From Shewanella holmiensis (lineage in GTDB: Bacteria; Pseudomonadota; Gammaproteobacteria; Enterobacterales; Shewanellaceae), in the NCBI RefSeq assembly GCF_025370255.1, contig NZ_JAMTCD010000011.1, positions 1-64,000 of the forward strand: a stretch of 64,000 nucleotides of DNA. The letters are read 5' to 3'. The notes under the pieces are model-generated. The model was not told the DNA's origin. It did not search any database and was given only the letters and a program-made list of their open reading frames with translations. This document shows, piece by piece, positions 18,312 through 26,820 of this stretch (positions are counted from its first letter, which is position 1; the number at the start of each line of letters is the position of its first letter). Position numbers and translations under genes: made by a program.

Positions 18312-19151
18312 ATGATGATCCAACCACACGTTTATTTTATCCCGTTAAATAATCAGTTTAGTCGAATTCAGTTTCAACAAGGGTTGGCTTTAGGTTGGTT
18401 AACTGAGGATGAAATAAATAAGGTACATCGTTATAAAGCTGAGCAGGCTCAGCATAATGCACTACAGGTTCGCTTAGCATTGCGGGCTGTTTTATCTATG
18501 CACAGTGATGTGCTTCCGCAGCAGTGGCAATTTGAATATGGTGAGAAAGGTAAGCCTAGTCTGTCAGTGGAGCTATTTACGCAAACGGGGCTGCATTTTA
18601 ACTTAAGCCACAGTGGTGACTGGTTGATGATTGGCGTGTTATCGTGCGCAAATTTAAGTCGCACTTATGCTGCAGATAACGCGGTTTTATTTGGTCTTGA
18701 TATCGAGCGTCTGCGAGCCAGCACCAATATTCAGCCCATTCTAAATCACTACTTTACTGCCAATGAAGTGGCTGATTTAGTCGCATTACCTGAAGTATTG
18801 CAGCGGCAGCGTTTTTTTGATTTATGGGCATTAAAAGAAGCTTACATTAAAGCGACCGGAAAGGGATTGGCGCAATCATTAAGTTCATTTTCGTTTTCAT
18901 TTACAGATAATCATGTGTTTCAAATAGACAGCTTTTCAGTATCGCCACCGTTACCCAGATTATGCCGCCATGATGAGATCCACTTCACCGCTCCGGTTAC
19001 CGATAACTGCCGATGGGTTTGCCGCTTTGGGCGTTTGACTGACACCTATCGCTTCAGTTTTTGTATCGGAATTAATGATTTAGCAAATGAAGTGAATATC
19101 GCTGAGCCAAAAATGGTATTAACATCATTGGCTCAGCTGTTAGTGGCTTAA
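18312..19151 (+). CDS. Sfp-type 4'-phosphopantetheinyl transferase
   Basis: A 279-residue enzyme that transfers 4'-phosphopantetheine from CoA to a serine of a carrier protein. The three family signatures are present: the KPSL/HFNLSHSGD region (81-103), GLDIE (128-132, magnesium-binding acidic residues) and WALKEAYIKATGKGL (172-186). The long Sfp/Gsp class is typical of enzymes that activate polyketide, non-ribosomal peptide or polyunsaturated-fatty-acid synthases. In Shewanella a stand-alone enzyme of this kind (PfaE) activates the EPA synthase PfaA, but no synthase lies in this window, so the target is inferred only. Two adjacent ATG codons begin the frame. Its TAA stop overlaps the stop of the convergent S10 peptidase. 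Confidence 0.9.
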   Translation: MMIQPHVYFIPLNNQFSRIQFQQGLALGWLTEDEINKVHRYKAEQAQHNALQVRLALRAVLSMHSDVLPQQWQFEYGEKGKPSLSVELFTQTGLHFNLSHSGDWLMIGVLSCANLSRTYAADNAVLFGLDIERLRASTNIQPILNHYFTANEVADLVALPEVLQRQRFFDLWALKEAYIKATGKGLAQSLSSFSFSFTDNHVFQIDSFSVSPPLPRLCRHDEIHFTAPVTDNCRWVCRFGRLTDTYRFSFCIGINDLANEVNIAEPKMVLTSLAQLLVA

Positions 19152-20734
19152 TATTTAGCCGCTTGCTCAGGATTAGGTAAACTGGAAAGAATAAATTCGC
19201 GTAAATCTTGATTAGATTGCTTTAAATCCTCATAGCGTAAATACATCATATGGCCACTTCGATAGCCTTTAAACGATAGTCTGTTTTTCATATGACCGCT
19301 GCGGTCTAACTGCCACATGGTGTATTTGGCATCAAAATAGTTGGTGGCGCCATCATAATATCCTGATTGGATCATAACATTCAGGTAGGGATTTTGTGCC
19401 ATCGCTAAACGCAAGTTCTCACCAGAATGATCATTACTTCTATCCCACGGATGAACTGGACCAAACATGTTGTATTTGATATCCGTTTGGTAATTTAATT
19501 CGGTGCGAAGATAATCATTAATTGCCGGTGTAAAGCTATGCAACCACGATGTTAGCTCAGCGTTGTAATCAGGGCGCGCACCGACGGTCTTTTCATCAAT
19601 CCCTAAGTAACGAGAGTCTAATCGTCCAACCGTTTGCTGGCGATCACGCAGTAAGGCTTTCCAAAAGTAGTCGGTATCAATATCTAGATTACTTTGCAGT
19701 ACTTCAGTCACACTCAGACCTGAATAATGGGCCACTTGTTGGGCAATACGCTGTTTTTCGGCATCATCAATAAAACTACCCTTGGCTAATGCTGGCAAAT
19801 ACTGGTTAATGGTAAAGTTTTCTACCTCGGCTAATAGCGGGGTTAAATCTTGTTGCTGTAGACCCTCTTCTAGTGCTTTATGGTACCAGGCGGTTGCGGC
19901 AAAATAGGGGAGACGATTAGCGGCTTTTACCGGACCATTACGTTCAATACCTATGTCGGTAGGTGACACAAGGATGACGCCATTAGGGTACATCCACTGG
20001 TTTTTTTGTAGCTCTAGTGCTAAGCCCGATACCCTTGTGGTGCCATAGCTTTCACCAATTAAAAACTTAGGTGAACGCCAGCGCTCGTTTCGTGACACAA
20101 AGGTGGTGATCCATTCTGCTAAATAACTCACATCGGCATTCACACCAAAAAACATTTTTTGTTGTTCATCTTTTGAAGGCATTTTGCCTTCAGCATCGGG
20201 CAGAACGCGCGAGTAACCAGTATTCACCGGATTAACAAAAACAATGTCGGCCACATCTAAAATAGAATAATCATTACTTTTTACTCCATATGGTTGTAGT
20301 GGGTAGCCTTCATTATCAACATTGAGCACCCGCGGCCCGGTATAGGCTACATGCATCCACACCGACGCCGAACCTGGGCCACCGTTAAAAGAGATAACTA
20401 GAGGGCGGTTGCTATTATCTTTAATATCAGTGCGTTGGTAGTAAGTATAAAATAGGGTGGCTGTAGGATTACCCAGCTCATCCCAAATCGGTTGCGTCCC
20501 TGTAGTGGCGCTATAAGCAATTTTTTTATCTAATATCGTGGTTTTATGCTGAGTGATAACGTACTGATCTATTGGGATTTGACGTTTTATTCTGTTGACG
20601 AGGTGATTGCTGTTGCTAGGGGTGTTATTAGCGCCACTATTATTGCTGTTGTCGGCAGCATGACTGACAAAAGTGAATAAACTAAATTGCAGGCAAAATA
20701 GCACTGTGCAGAATGTGATCAGAAGTTTGCGCAT
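19148..20734 (-). CDS. Exported S10-family serine carboxypeptidase-like protein
   Basis: A 528-residue alpha/beta-hydrolase with a signal peptide (residues 1-26, ending VSHA). The S10 features are the oxyanion segment ISFNGGPGSASVWMH, the nucleophile S229 in GESYG, a candidate acid in IQSGYYDGATNYFD, and a candidate catalytic histidine in YRSGHMMYL. S10 enzymes trim C-terminal residues at acidic pH; bacterial members are periplasmic or secreted and poorly studied. It converges on the phosphopantetheinyl transferase with overlapping stop codons (bases TTAA at 19148-19151). No partner gene is evident; it appears monocistronic. Confidence 0.9.
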   Translation of the reverse strand: MRKLLITFCTVLFCLQFSLFTFVSHAADNSNNSGANNTPSNSNHLVNRIKRQIPIDQYVITQHKTTILDKKIAYSATTGTQPIWDELGNPTATLFYTYYQRTDIKDNSNRPLVISFNGGPGSASVWMHVAYTGPRVLNVDNEGYPLQPYGVKSNDYSILDVADIVFVNPVNTGYSRVLPDAEGKMPSKDEQQKMFFGVNADVSYLAEWITTFVSRNERWRSPKFLIGESYGTTRVSGLALELQKNQWMYPNGVILVSPTDIGIERNGPVKAANRLPYFAATAWYHKALEEGLQQQDLTPLLAEVENFTINQYLPALAKGSFIDDAEKQRIAQQVAHYSGLSVTEVLQSNLDIDTDYFWKALLRDRQQTVGRLDSRYLGIDEKTVGARPDYNAELTSWLHSFTPAINDYLRTELNYQTDIKYNMFGPVHPWDRSNDHSGENLRLAMAQNPYLNVMIQSGYYDGATNYFDAKYTMWQLDRSGHMKNRLSFKGYRSGHMMYLRYEDLKQSNQDLREFILSSLPNPEQAAKY

Positions 20735-20825
20735 GGTAACGTCTCATTTTTATTAGGATTTGACTGAAGATTATCATGTAACTGAGCAAAGTTAGTTTAG
20801 TCTGTATCAGCAATTTGTAACACTT

Positions 20826-20875
20826 TATACCCAATCAACTTGAAGATGCTCGATTTCAGATTGTTTGGGTGTATA
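20826..20875. repeat. Imperfect inverted repeat, possible dispersed repeat unit
   Basis: TATACCCAATCAA (20826-20838) is mirrored by TTGTTTGGGTGTATA (20861-20875) with a 2-nt bulge and one mismatch, around a 22-nt centre containing GATGCTCGATTTC. Similar TATACCCAA-type units recur between genes in Vibrio, Shewanella and some enterobacteria; a genome-wide count is needed to confirm that this is one. It lies in the 425-nt gap 20735-21159, which otherwise holds only the terminator at 20878-20913. Confidence 0.5.
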
Positions 20876-20877
20876 TA

Positions 20878-20913
20878 ACAAAAAGCCGTCATCAAGATAA
20901 ATTGATAACGGCT
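20878..20913 (-). terminator. Rho-independent terminator downstream of queF
   Basis: AGCCGT (20884-20889) and ACGGCT (20908-20913) form a stem that can be extended by inner ATCAA/TTGAT pairing. On the minus strand it is followed by TTTTTGTT, so it would end a transcript from queF about 250 nt past its stop. Confidence 0.65.
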
Positions 20914-21159
20914 GTTTATTCGGCGCAGAGCTTGTTGGCTAAAGTTCTATCAAGATAAAGCTAGCCAATTGTTAAGTGAGCTTACCATCGCCAGTATGAC
21001 AACATCATTTGATTAATGGCTAATGCAGCCGCTAAGTAAATGATTAACATTTATTCTGGTTTATCAATCAGTATTTAAAGCGGTTTTTTACAATAAAGTT
21101 GCTGATAGTAGACTGCTACGACGCAGAAACCTTATCGCCACAGATTAACCGTGCCTAGT

Positions 21160-22014
21160 TTATTGCCTCGCTAAGCGATTTGATTCCGGTGGGTGTTCAA
21201 AATCACTGCGGTAAGGATTGATGTCTAAACCGCCTCTGCGGGTATAGCGAGCATAAACCGTCAATTTTGAACAACCACAATACTTTTTCAAATCAACAAA
21301 AATGCGTTCAATGCATTGTTCGTGGAATTCATTGTGTTGACGGAATGAAATTAAATAGCGAAGTAAACTTTCGCGGTTTATTTTCGCTCCTTGATAGCGG
21401 ATCATCACGCTACCCCAATCTGGCTGCGACGTAATTAAACAATTTGATTTTAACAAATTTGAATTTAAGGTTTCTGCTACGTTCTTTTCTTCAGTGCTAT
21501 GAAGTAAATAATCGGGATTAAATCCATAGTCATCCACTTCGATATCTAAGTCATCTATGCAAGTACCTGGTAATTCAACAATGCGTTCAAGATTAAACTG
21601 CTTCGGCTCAATTACTTTGACTGAAACCTCACCTTGGGCGCAATCCGACAGGTCCTTCTTCAGGGTTTCTTCAACCACATCGACACTGTCAAATTTGGTT
21701 TGATTGAAGCTATTTAGGTACAATTTAAATGACTTAGATTCAATTAAATTGATGCTATTGATGTCTAATTGCACTTCAGCTATCGCCACCATAGGTTTAC
21801 CTTTGCTATTCAGCCAAGATAATTCATAAGCCGTCCAAATATCGGTGCCATGAAAGGGCAGTTCACCGGTTAATTCAATTGCGTCACGGTTAAGTTTACG
21901 CGGGACCCCTTGCAGCAGTGATGCATCATATTCAGCTTGATATGCAGTAGATTGCCCTAAAGTTAAGCCTTTAAGCGCTTCTGCATCACTATAAGGATCG
22001 TGATTTTGTGTCAT
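21160..22014 (-). CDS. queF: NADPH-dependent 7-cyano-7-deazaguanine reductase
   Basis: A 284-residue long-form (type II, two-domain) QueF. It reduces preQ0 to preQ1, the nitrile-to-amine step of queuosine synthesis for tRNA wobble modification. The catalytic cysteine is C192 ([12 protein letters not shown]) with the conserved aspartate D199; the QueF signature [15 protein letters not shown] and the substrate-binding [11 protein letters not shown] and [16 protein letters not shown] segments are present. The ATG at 22014 leaves a short divergent gap of 54 nt to syd, so the two promoters must overlap. The other queuosine genes are not in this window. Confidence 0.97.
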   Translation of the reverse strand: MTQNHDPYSDAEALKGLTLGQSTAYQAEYDASLLQGVPRKLNRDAIELTGELPFHGTDIWTAYELSWLNSKGKPMVAIAEVQLDINSINLIESKSFKLYLNSFNQTKFDSVDVVEETLKKDLSDCAQGEVSVKVIEPKQFNLERIVELPGTCIDDLDIEVDDYGFNPDYLLHSTEEKNVAETLNSNLLKSNCLITSQPDWGSVMIRYQGAKINRESLLRYLISFRQHNEFHEQCIERIFVDLKKYCGCSKLTVYARYTRRGGLDINPYRSDFEHPPESNRLARQ

Positions 22015-22068
22015 CTAATCGGTTTCCATGTCAAAATATGGCTTTATTATAAACCACGAGAAGCACTA

Positions 22069-22719
22069 GTGTCTTGTTCAAACGCACTTGAAATTTTTAT
22101 AAATAAGTATCTTATTGCCTATCAAGATGCTTTATCAGAGTTGCCCCGTTATTATGCCATGGGAGAAGATTCAGCCTGTGTTCAAGGTCAGATAAGTGAT
22201 GACCATGACAAGGCTGTATTTTTTACGCCATTTAAGCGCAAAGCGTGTGCAGATTTTCATAATGTTGAACATGCACTCACATTATCGCTTCATACTGATA
22301 TTCATGCGTTTTACGGGCAGTTTTATAGCGCACCGTTGATGTTCACTTCTGAATGGGGTGAGGGCGAATTACTACAAGCATGGAACCAGCAAGACTTTGA
22401 GTATTTACAGCAAAATATGATTGGTCATTTGATGATGAAGAAAAAGCTGAAACAGCCACCGACCTGGTTTATTGGTGTGTTAGGTGATGGCGATCAAATG
22501 CTGACGGTGGATAATGAAAGCGGAGCCGTTTACATTGAATTTCCTGGTGAGAAACCCGCGGACAAATTAGCCGATTCGCTTGAGGTTTTTTTAACGACTA
22601 TTACTCCAAGAATAACGCCGCCAGTTAAGCCAGACACCTCGGAAGATGCACAATGGCAACATCCGGGTATTTGGCAACGTATCAAATTAATGTGGCAATA
22701 TTTATTACGTAAAAAGTAA
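22069..22719 (+). CDS. syd: SecY-interacting protein Syd
   Basis: A 216-residue cytoplasmic protein of the Syd family, which binds SecY in E. coli and is thought to monitor translocon assembly. Recognisable are ALEIFINKYL near the N-terminus, KRKACADFHNVEHAL, FYSAPLMFTSEWGEGELLQ and the C-terminal VLGDGDQMLTVDNESGAVYIE. The open frame reaches 22000 and would overlap the divergent queF, but the GTG at 22069 gives the family N-terminus (SCSNALEIF) with GAGAAG about 6 nt upstream, so it is chosen. The protein is longer than E. coli Syd (181) because of a C-terminal extension ending in LMWQYLLRKK. It converges with the DUF2310 gene, 10 nt apart. Confidence 0.92.
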   Translation: MSCSNALEIFINKYLIAYQDALSELPRYYAMGEDSACVQGQISDDHDKAVFFTPFKRKACADFHNVEHALTLSLHTDIHAFYGQFYSAPLMFTSEWGEGELLQAWNQQDFEYLQQNMIGHLMMKKKLKQPPTWFIGVLGDGDQMLTVDNESGAVYIEFPGEKPADKLADSLEVFLTTITPRITPPVKPDTSEDAQWQHPGIWQRIKLMWQYLLRKK

Positions 22720-22729
22720 TCCGCGGATA

Positions 22730-23503
22730 TTATTGATGATCCCACGATAGGTTAGAAATAATCCTGCAGGGTTCACAACGAAACTGGAACATATCGAGTA
22801 AAGGGCTGTCCAGTTTCCATTCTGCACTGCCACATTTAGGGCAAGGTCTATATAATTCACTTTGAAGGCTTTGCCCACCCACACGGTACAAATAATAATA
22901 TGTTGGAATTTGGGTCAAATATTCAATTCTGCCTCGTATGTCCCAACCCCGTCTAAACATATCGCTGTCGACTGAGCTGATCTCATCCAGTGCAGCAAAC
23001 TCTGCTTTTGTGGCCGCCGCCATTTGTAATTCATCGCATGCTTGCCATTCACTTTGCCATTTAATAATGCGTTTATGGTCGCCATTAAACGTCGCGGGGA
23101 TCTGGTAGAGGGGAATAGGCAGTAAATTGTCACCGCTTCTGAGGGGGGAGCACATATGTACGTAACTGGTATAAAGCAGTTGCCAACTGGCGGGCTCTGT
23201 ATTACTGACTTCTGAGTTGATGTCCTGGCCTATAAACTTTTCTCTTGGCGCGAGCAGTTTAGCTTCTGTTAAGCCGCTTAATGTTGCTTTAACCCAAGGG
23301 CTATTATGCCTATGCGCTAAACTGGTTTTTTCTGGCATCATTAAGCGTACTTTAAACTCGCCATCATTGTATGCCACAGCAAATTCACGTCCTAGAATTT
23401 GTCCGTTAGCCCTTAATGCCTCTAAGTATTGATTAATGGCTTTTTCTGCCAAACTAATCGTGGTATCGGCAAAAGGTTCAAAACGTAATTCAATTACAAA
23501 CAT
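22730..23503 (-). CDS. DUF2310 zinc-ribbon protein
   Basis: A 257-residue conserved gammaproteobacterial protein (DUF2310 type) of unknown biochemical role. The first 190 residues form the family domain (starting FVIELRFEPFADTT). The C-terminus carries a zinc ribbon, CPKCGSAEW and CEPC, about 20 residues apart. No signal peptide or membrane segment is seen, so it is cytoplasmic. Its ATG overlaps the stop of the upstream gene as TAATG (23501-23505), a translational-coupling arrangement, which suggests the two proteins act together. Confidence 0.88.
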   Translation of the reverse strand: MFVIELRFEPFADTTISLAEKAINQYLEALRANGQILGREFAVAYNDGEFKVRLMMPEKTSLAHRHNSPWVKATLSGLTEAKLLAPREKFIGQDINSEVSNTEPASWQLLYTSYVHMCSPLRSGDNLLPIPLYQIPATFNGDHKRIIKWQSEWQACDELQMAAATKAEFAALDEISSVDSDMFRRGWDIRGRIEYLTQIPTYYYLYRVGGQSLQSELYRPCPKCGSAEWKLDSPLLDMFQFRCEPCRIISNLSWDHQ

Positions 23504-23829
23504 TATAAGGCCTTGTCTTTCAGCTGTTGCTCTAGAAGTGCAACTCGTTGAAGTAATTCATTCAATTGTTGCTGCATGACTTGTTGTTGCGATGCAATAA
23601 CCTCAAGGCTAGGGTGTTCATTTGCTGTAACCCCAAGTTGTTCTGGTGCAACAAAGTCAGCAATGGTTTGCCATTCTGATTTTGGTAATGCTTTAAATTG
23701 CTGAAGTCCTTGAACAATGATTGGCATGGGGATTTTTCCCACTCGCCCTTTGATTAGCGCAACACTGGGTGTGTGACCATTGATGGCGATAGATTTCGCC
23801 GCCGAAATAACGTGTTCAATTGGACTCAT
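23503..23829 (-). CDS. Conserved hypothetical protein, KfrA-N-like helix plus coiled coil
   Basis: A 108-residue protein. Residues about 5-50 (ISAAKSIAINGHTPSVALIKGRVG onward, in part) resemble the KfrA-type N-terminal helix-turn-helix in which a helix is followed by G-x-x-P-S/T and a recognition helix. Residues about 75-108 form a Gln/Leu-rich coiled coil (VMQQQLNELLQRVALLEQQL). A small dimeric DNA-binding protein is therefore plausible but not proven. It is coupled to the DUF2310 gene by a 1-nt stop/start overlap. Function unknown. Confidence 0.75.
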   Translation of the reverse strand: MSPIEHVISAAKSIAINGHTPSVALIKGRVGKIPMPIIVQGLQQFKALPKSEWQTIADFVAPEQLGVTANEHPSLEVIASQQQVMQQQLNELLQRVALLEQQLKDKAL

Positions 23830-24007
23830 AAATGGTGAAAAACCTCAGTTGTGGGTGGTGTAAATAACTAACTTTGTAGCCTGTTCAATATTAGCCCTTT
23901 AAAATCAATTGTTTAAAGTTGGCATGAAAATCGCATTCCGATAAGTCACACATTGAGTCAGATACGACTTAAACATGATTCGTTTATTCTAACAAAAAGG
24001 ACATCAC

Positions 24008-24394
24008 ATGAAATCAAATTTGATTAACGCAGCATTGATCACCGCTATATCTTTAGGCTTGAGTGGTTGTGTATTAAACGTGGGCGACCATGAATCAGGT
24101 AAGAGTCACGATTACTGGGAAGTACAACAAGAAAAAAATCGTACTAGTTTGACCAAGCTATCCTTGGGGATGACGTTTGAACAAGTTCAGATAATTATGG
24201 GCACGGCTGATTTCAGTGAAGCATTTGTCAGTCAAAATAATGCTCAGTCAGATCAAGAACAAGTGAAAGTGTTATTTTATCGTACACAATGGGCTAAAGG
24301 CGATGGTAAAACGACCAAAGATGAATGCACACCGATTGTATTTAAAAATAATGAGTTAATTGGTTGGGGCGACGCCGCTTACAAGCAAATTTAA
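24008..24394 (+). CDS. DUF3192 lipoprotein
   Basis: A 128-residue lipoprotein with a lipobox LSGC (Cys 21) after a short hydrophobic signal. The mature part contains KLSLGMTFEQVQIIMGTADFSE, a SmpA/OmlA-like fold seen in many small outer-membrane-associated lipoproteins, and ends with LIGWGDAAYKQI as in DUF3192 proteins. AAAAGGA lies upstream of the ATG. It converges with the DUF2789 gene, with only 5 nt between the stop codons. No function is known. Confidence 0.88.
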   Translation: MKSNLINAALITAISLGLSGCVLNVGDHESGKSHDYWEVQQEKNRTSLTKLSLGMTFEQVQIIMGTADFSEAFVSQNNAQSDQEQVKVLFYRTQWAKGDGKTTKDECTPIVFKNNELIGWGDAAYKQI

Positions 24395-24399
24395 TCCAT

Positions 24400-24639
24400 T
24401 TAAGGTTTTTTATTTCTCAACATAACGTCCAATTGGTCTATCACTTCAGACCATTGGGCGTCTTCATTTAATGCTTCCAATAAAAACGTTTTTTGGGCAG
24501 ACGTCCAAAATGGCGCTTCCGTTAAATGTGTTTCTGCTGGCAATTGATGTACCTCGATAAAATGGGCTATATCAGCAGATTTATTTGATAAACCCAGTTG
24601 TTTAAATAAATGTGTTAAATCAGTTTTTGTCGTATCCAT
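24400..24639 (-). CDS. DUF2789 protein
   Basis: A 79-residue acidic, mostly helical protein with the DUF2789 pattern: LTHLFKQLGL, the segment around FIEVHQLP, LTEAPFWTSAQKTFLLEAL and a C-terminal QLDVMLR. It is cytoplasmic, widespread in gammaproteobacteria and of unknown role. It is a single gene, divergent from the acetyltransferase at 24793, with a 153-nt AT-rich gap likely to hold both promoters. Confidence 0.88.
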   Translation of the reverse strand: MDTTKTDLTHLFKQLGLSNKSADIAHFIEVHQLPAETHLTEAPFWTSAQKTFLLEALNEDAQWSEVIDQLDVMLRNKKP

Positions 24640-24792
24640 GATGCTTTCCTTGCCCCTTGAAGTTTAGTGCACTTTGTTACTATAGAGTATTATTTACTAT
24701 TCAGCTTGTACTAACTTAATTTGGTGATTGTTTCAATCTTGTTAACTTGCTAAGTTAGTTTTGAACGTAAAATAGTCAAGGAACAAACAATA

Positions 24793-25419
24793 ATGGAAAA
24801 TCAGACCTTGGAACACTACAAAGCAGTTTATTTAACAGCAGAGGATTTACGTGTCGCGGCTTCAATTATTTACAATGCATATTATGATGATCCTTTTTTT
24901 CTAGAAGTATTTGGGCGAGAAGATAGCAGTGTTTATGAGCAGAAGTTAAGAGCGGCAATCCGTGAAGAGTTAAACACTTTATGGCAACAAGATCAGCCAT
25001 TAATTGGCTTATTTGACGGTGAAAGGTTGATTGGCGTTGCGTGTGTTATTACCCAGCAAATACCTATTGGACAGTCGCGATACTGGCATTGGCGTTTAAA
25101 AATGGTGTTAGGTACTGGCTGGAAATCAACCCAGGGTTTAATGGAAAAAGAAACCTGTTTATTGAGCCATCTTCCTTCTGAAAAATGCGGTATTTTGCAG
25201 TTTATTGCGTTAACACCAACGGAACAAAAAAAGGGTAATGGGGCTAAGTTAGTTGAAGCCGTATTAAGTTGGTGTGATGAGCAGCCGAATTTAGAGGGTA
25301 TTGGCGTATTTGTTAATGATCCAAAGCATCATAAAGTTTTCTCCGCTCAAGGTTTTAATAGTTTAGCCAATGTAACTATTGGGCACGTTAAAGGCGAAAT
25401 TTTGTTTTATGCCAAATGA
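24793..25419 (+). CDS. GNAT-family N-acetyltransferase
   Basis: A 208-residue protein with a GNAT fold. The N-terminal half starts with an alpha/beta segment (AEDLRVAASIIYNAYYDDPFF); the acetyl-CoA region is ILQFIALTPTEQKKGNGAKLVEAVL, where KKGNGAKL fits the Q/RxxGxG/A loop; the C-terminal strand VFVNDPKHHKVFSAQGF is typical. Substrate unknown. The downstream Mpo1-like gene begins 11 nt after its stop and the two probably share a transcript. Confidence 0.85.
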   Translation: MENQTLEHYKAVYLTAEDLRVAASIIYNAYYDDPFFLEVFGREDSSVYEQKLRAAIREELNTLWQQDQPLIGLFDGERLIGVACVITQQIPIGQSRYWHWRLKMVLGTGWKSTQGLMEKETCLLSHLPSEKCGILQFIALTPTEQKKGNGAKLVEAVLSWCDEQPNLEGIGVFVNDPKHHKVFSAQGFNSLANVTIGHVKGEILFYAK

Positions 25420-25429
25420 GGCTGGTGGA

Positions 25430-25759
25430 ATGAATAAACGATATCAAAGCTTTAAAGAATTTTACCCCTTTTATTTATCCCAGCACCAAGATCCTATATG
25501 TCGGCGATTACATTATCTCGGCAGCACGATAATTGTGGTGGTGTTAATTAACACATTCATTAACCAACATTGGTGGCAATTAGTCTGGTTACCTTTTATC
25601 GGCTATGGTTTTGCTTGGTTAGGGCACTTCGTGTTTGAAAAAAATCGTCCCGCAACATTCACTTATCCGCTATATAGCCTAATGGCCGATTGGGTCATGT
25701 ACTGGAAAATGTTAAAAAACACCCTGGTGAGTGTCTTTGCTAAAGAGAATAACTCGTAA
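25430..25759 (+). CDS. Mpo1-like (DUF962) membrane protein
   Basis: A 109-residue membrane protein of the DUF962 family. It shows the family pattern FKEFYPFYLSQHQDPICRRLHYLGS at the N-terminus (H and D/C-R-R-L-H residues conserved), two or three hydrophobic segments (about 30-48 and 52-70) and the second histidine motif GHFVFEKNRPATF. Yeast Mpo1 is an iron-dependent dioxygenase in 2-hydroxy fatty-acid oxidation; bacterial relatives are uncharacterised. The ATG at 25430 has GGTGGA just before it; an in-frame ATG at 25409 would overlap the acetyltransferase stop and add seven residues. Confidence 0.88.
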   Translation: MNKRYQSFKEFYPFYLSQHQDPICRRLHYLGSTIIVVVLINTFINQHWWQLVWLPFIGYGFAWLGHFVFEKNRPATFTYPLYSLMADWVMYWKMLKNTLVSVFAKENNS

Positions 25760-25910
25760 GTTGAGATGTTGTAGCCTTTAAAGCATTTAATGTTAGCGAC
25801 GGTGAAATGCTGGCCACGGTTAAGTTAAACTCTATGACTTAATAATAAAGTGTTATCGTTATCCGTAATGTTGATAATCTTTCAGAATATATCCAAGTGA
25901 GAATCAATAG

Positions 25911-26816
25911 ATGCTAAATCAACAATGGCTAACCACATTTATCACGTTAGTGGAGCTCGGGCACTTTACACAAACAGCTGAAAAGCTTTTTATGACTCAG
26001 CCTGGTGTCAGTCAGCATATAAAAAAGCTTGAGCATCAGGTGGGGTGCGCCTTAATCAACCGCATTGGTAAGCGATTTGAGTTAACCGAGGCCGGTATTG
26101 CTATCTACAAATATGCATGTGATCTACAACGTCAACAACTGGAGTTATTAAGCCTTTTAAATGTGGATGAGCCTTTTGCTGGTGAGTGTAAAATGGGTTG
26201 TTCAGGCTCAATGGCAGCGCTTTTATACCCTTATTTGATTAAAGAGCAGCAACGTTATCCTGGGTTAATCATGCAGCTTGAGGCTGGCCCGAATAAACGT
26301 ACTCTGGATGGCATTTTATCGAATCAGTTAGATTTAGGGATTGTGACCCAGCAAGTACAGCAACCTGAATTGGTCAGTATTGATATTGGCAAACAGTCTT
26401 TGTGTTTGGTTATCCCCAAATGTGTATCGGGAAAAGCTATTGATGCTAAGGTTAATTTTGAATTACTCAGCCAACTAGGGATGATTGATCACCCTGATGC
26501 AACTTTTTACTGGCAGCAAATAAGTTCAGCGTATTTTAGTTCTGAGTCCGGAAAAAATATCAGAAAATCAGGATATGTTAATCAGTTGAATCAAATTTTA
26601 TTGCCAGTGGCAATGGGGTTAGGTTTTACAGTACTACCTGAGTTTGCTGTGAGGTGTTTTACACAATATGAGGACATTCAAATAGCTTCTATCGATAATG
26701 ATAAACCGATAATATTATTTGAGCCTCTATATTTAGTACATAAGCAGCACCGTAAATTAGCCAAACGATATCACGGTATTATTCAGCTCATTCAATCACT
26801 GGTTAACCCAGATTAA
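25911..26816 (+). CDS. LysR-family transcriptional regulator
   Basis: A 301-residue regulator. Residues 1-60 are a LysR winged helix-turn-helix (TFITLVELGHFTQTAEKLFMTQPGVSQHIKKLE), followed by the effector-binding domain with RTLDGILSNQLDLGIVTQQ and PVAMGLGFTVLPEFAV. LysR proteins usually control a divergent gene, but here the upstream neighbour is on the same strand and the downstream one converges, so no target is evident. It stops 4 nt before the stop of the TIGR01777 oxidoreductase. Confidence 0.9.
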   Translation: MLNQQWLTTFITLVELGHFTQTAEKLFMTQPGVSQHIKKLEHQVGCALINRIGKRFELTEAGIAIYKYACDLQRQQLELLSLLNVDEPFAGECKMGCSGSMAALLYPYLIKEQQRYPGLIMQLEAGPNKRTLDGILSNQLDLGIVTQQVQQPELVSIDIGKQSLCLVIPKCVSGKAIDAKVNFELLSQLGMIDHPDATFYWQQISSAYFSSESGKNIRKSGYVNQLNQILLPVAMGLGFTVLPEFAVRCFTQYEDIQIASIDNDKPIILFEPLYLVHKQHRKLAKRYHGIIQLIQSLVNPD

Positions 26817-26820
26817 CACG

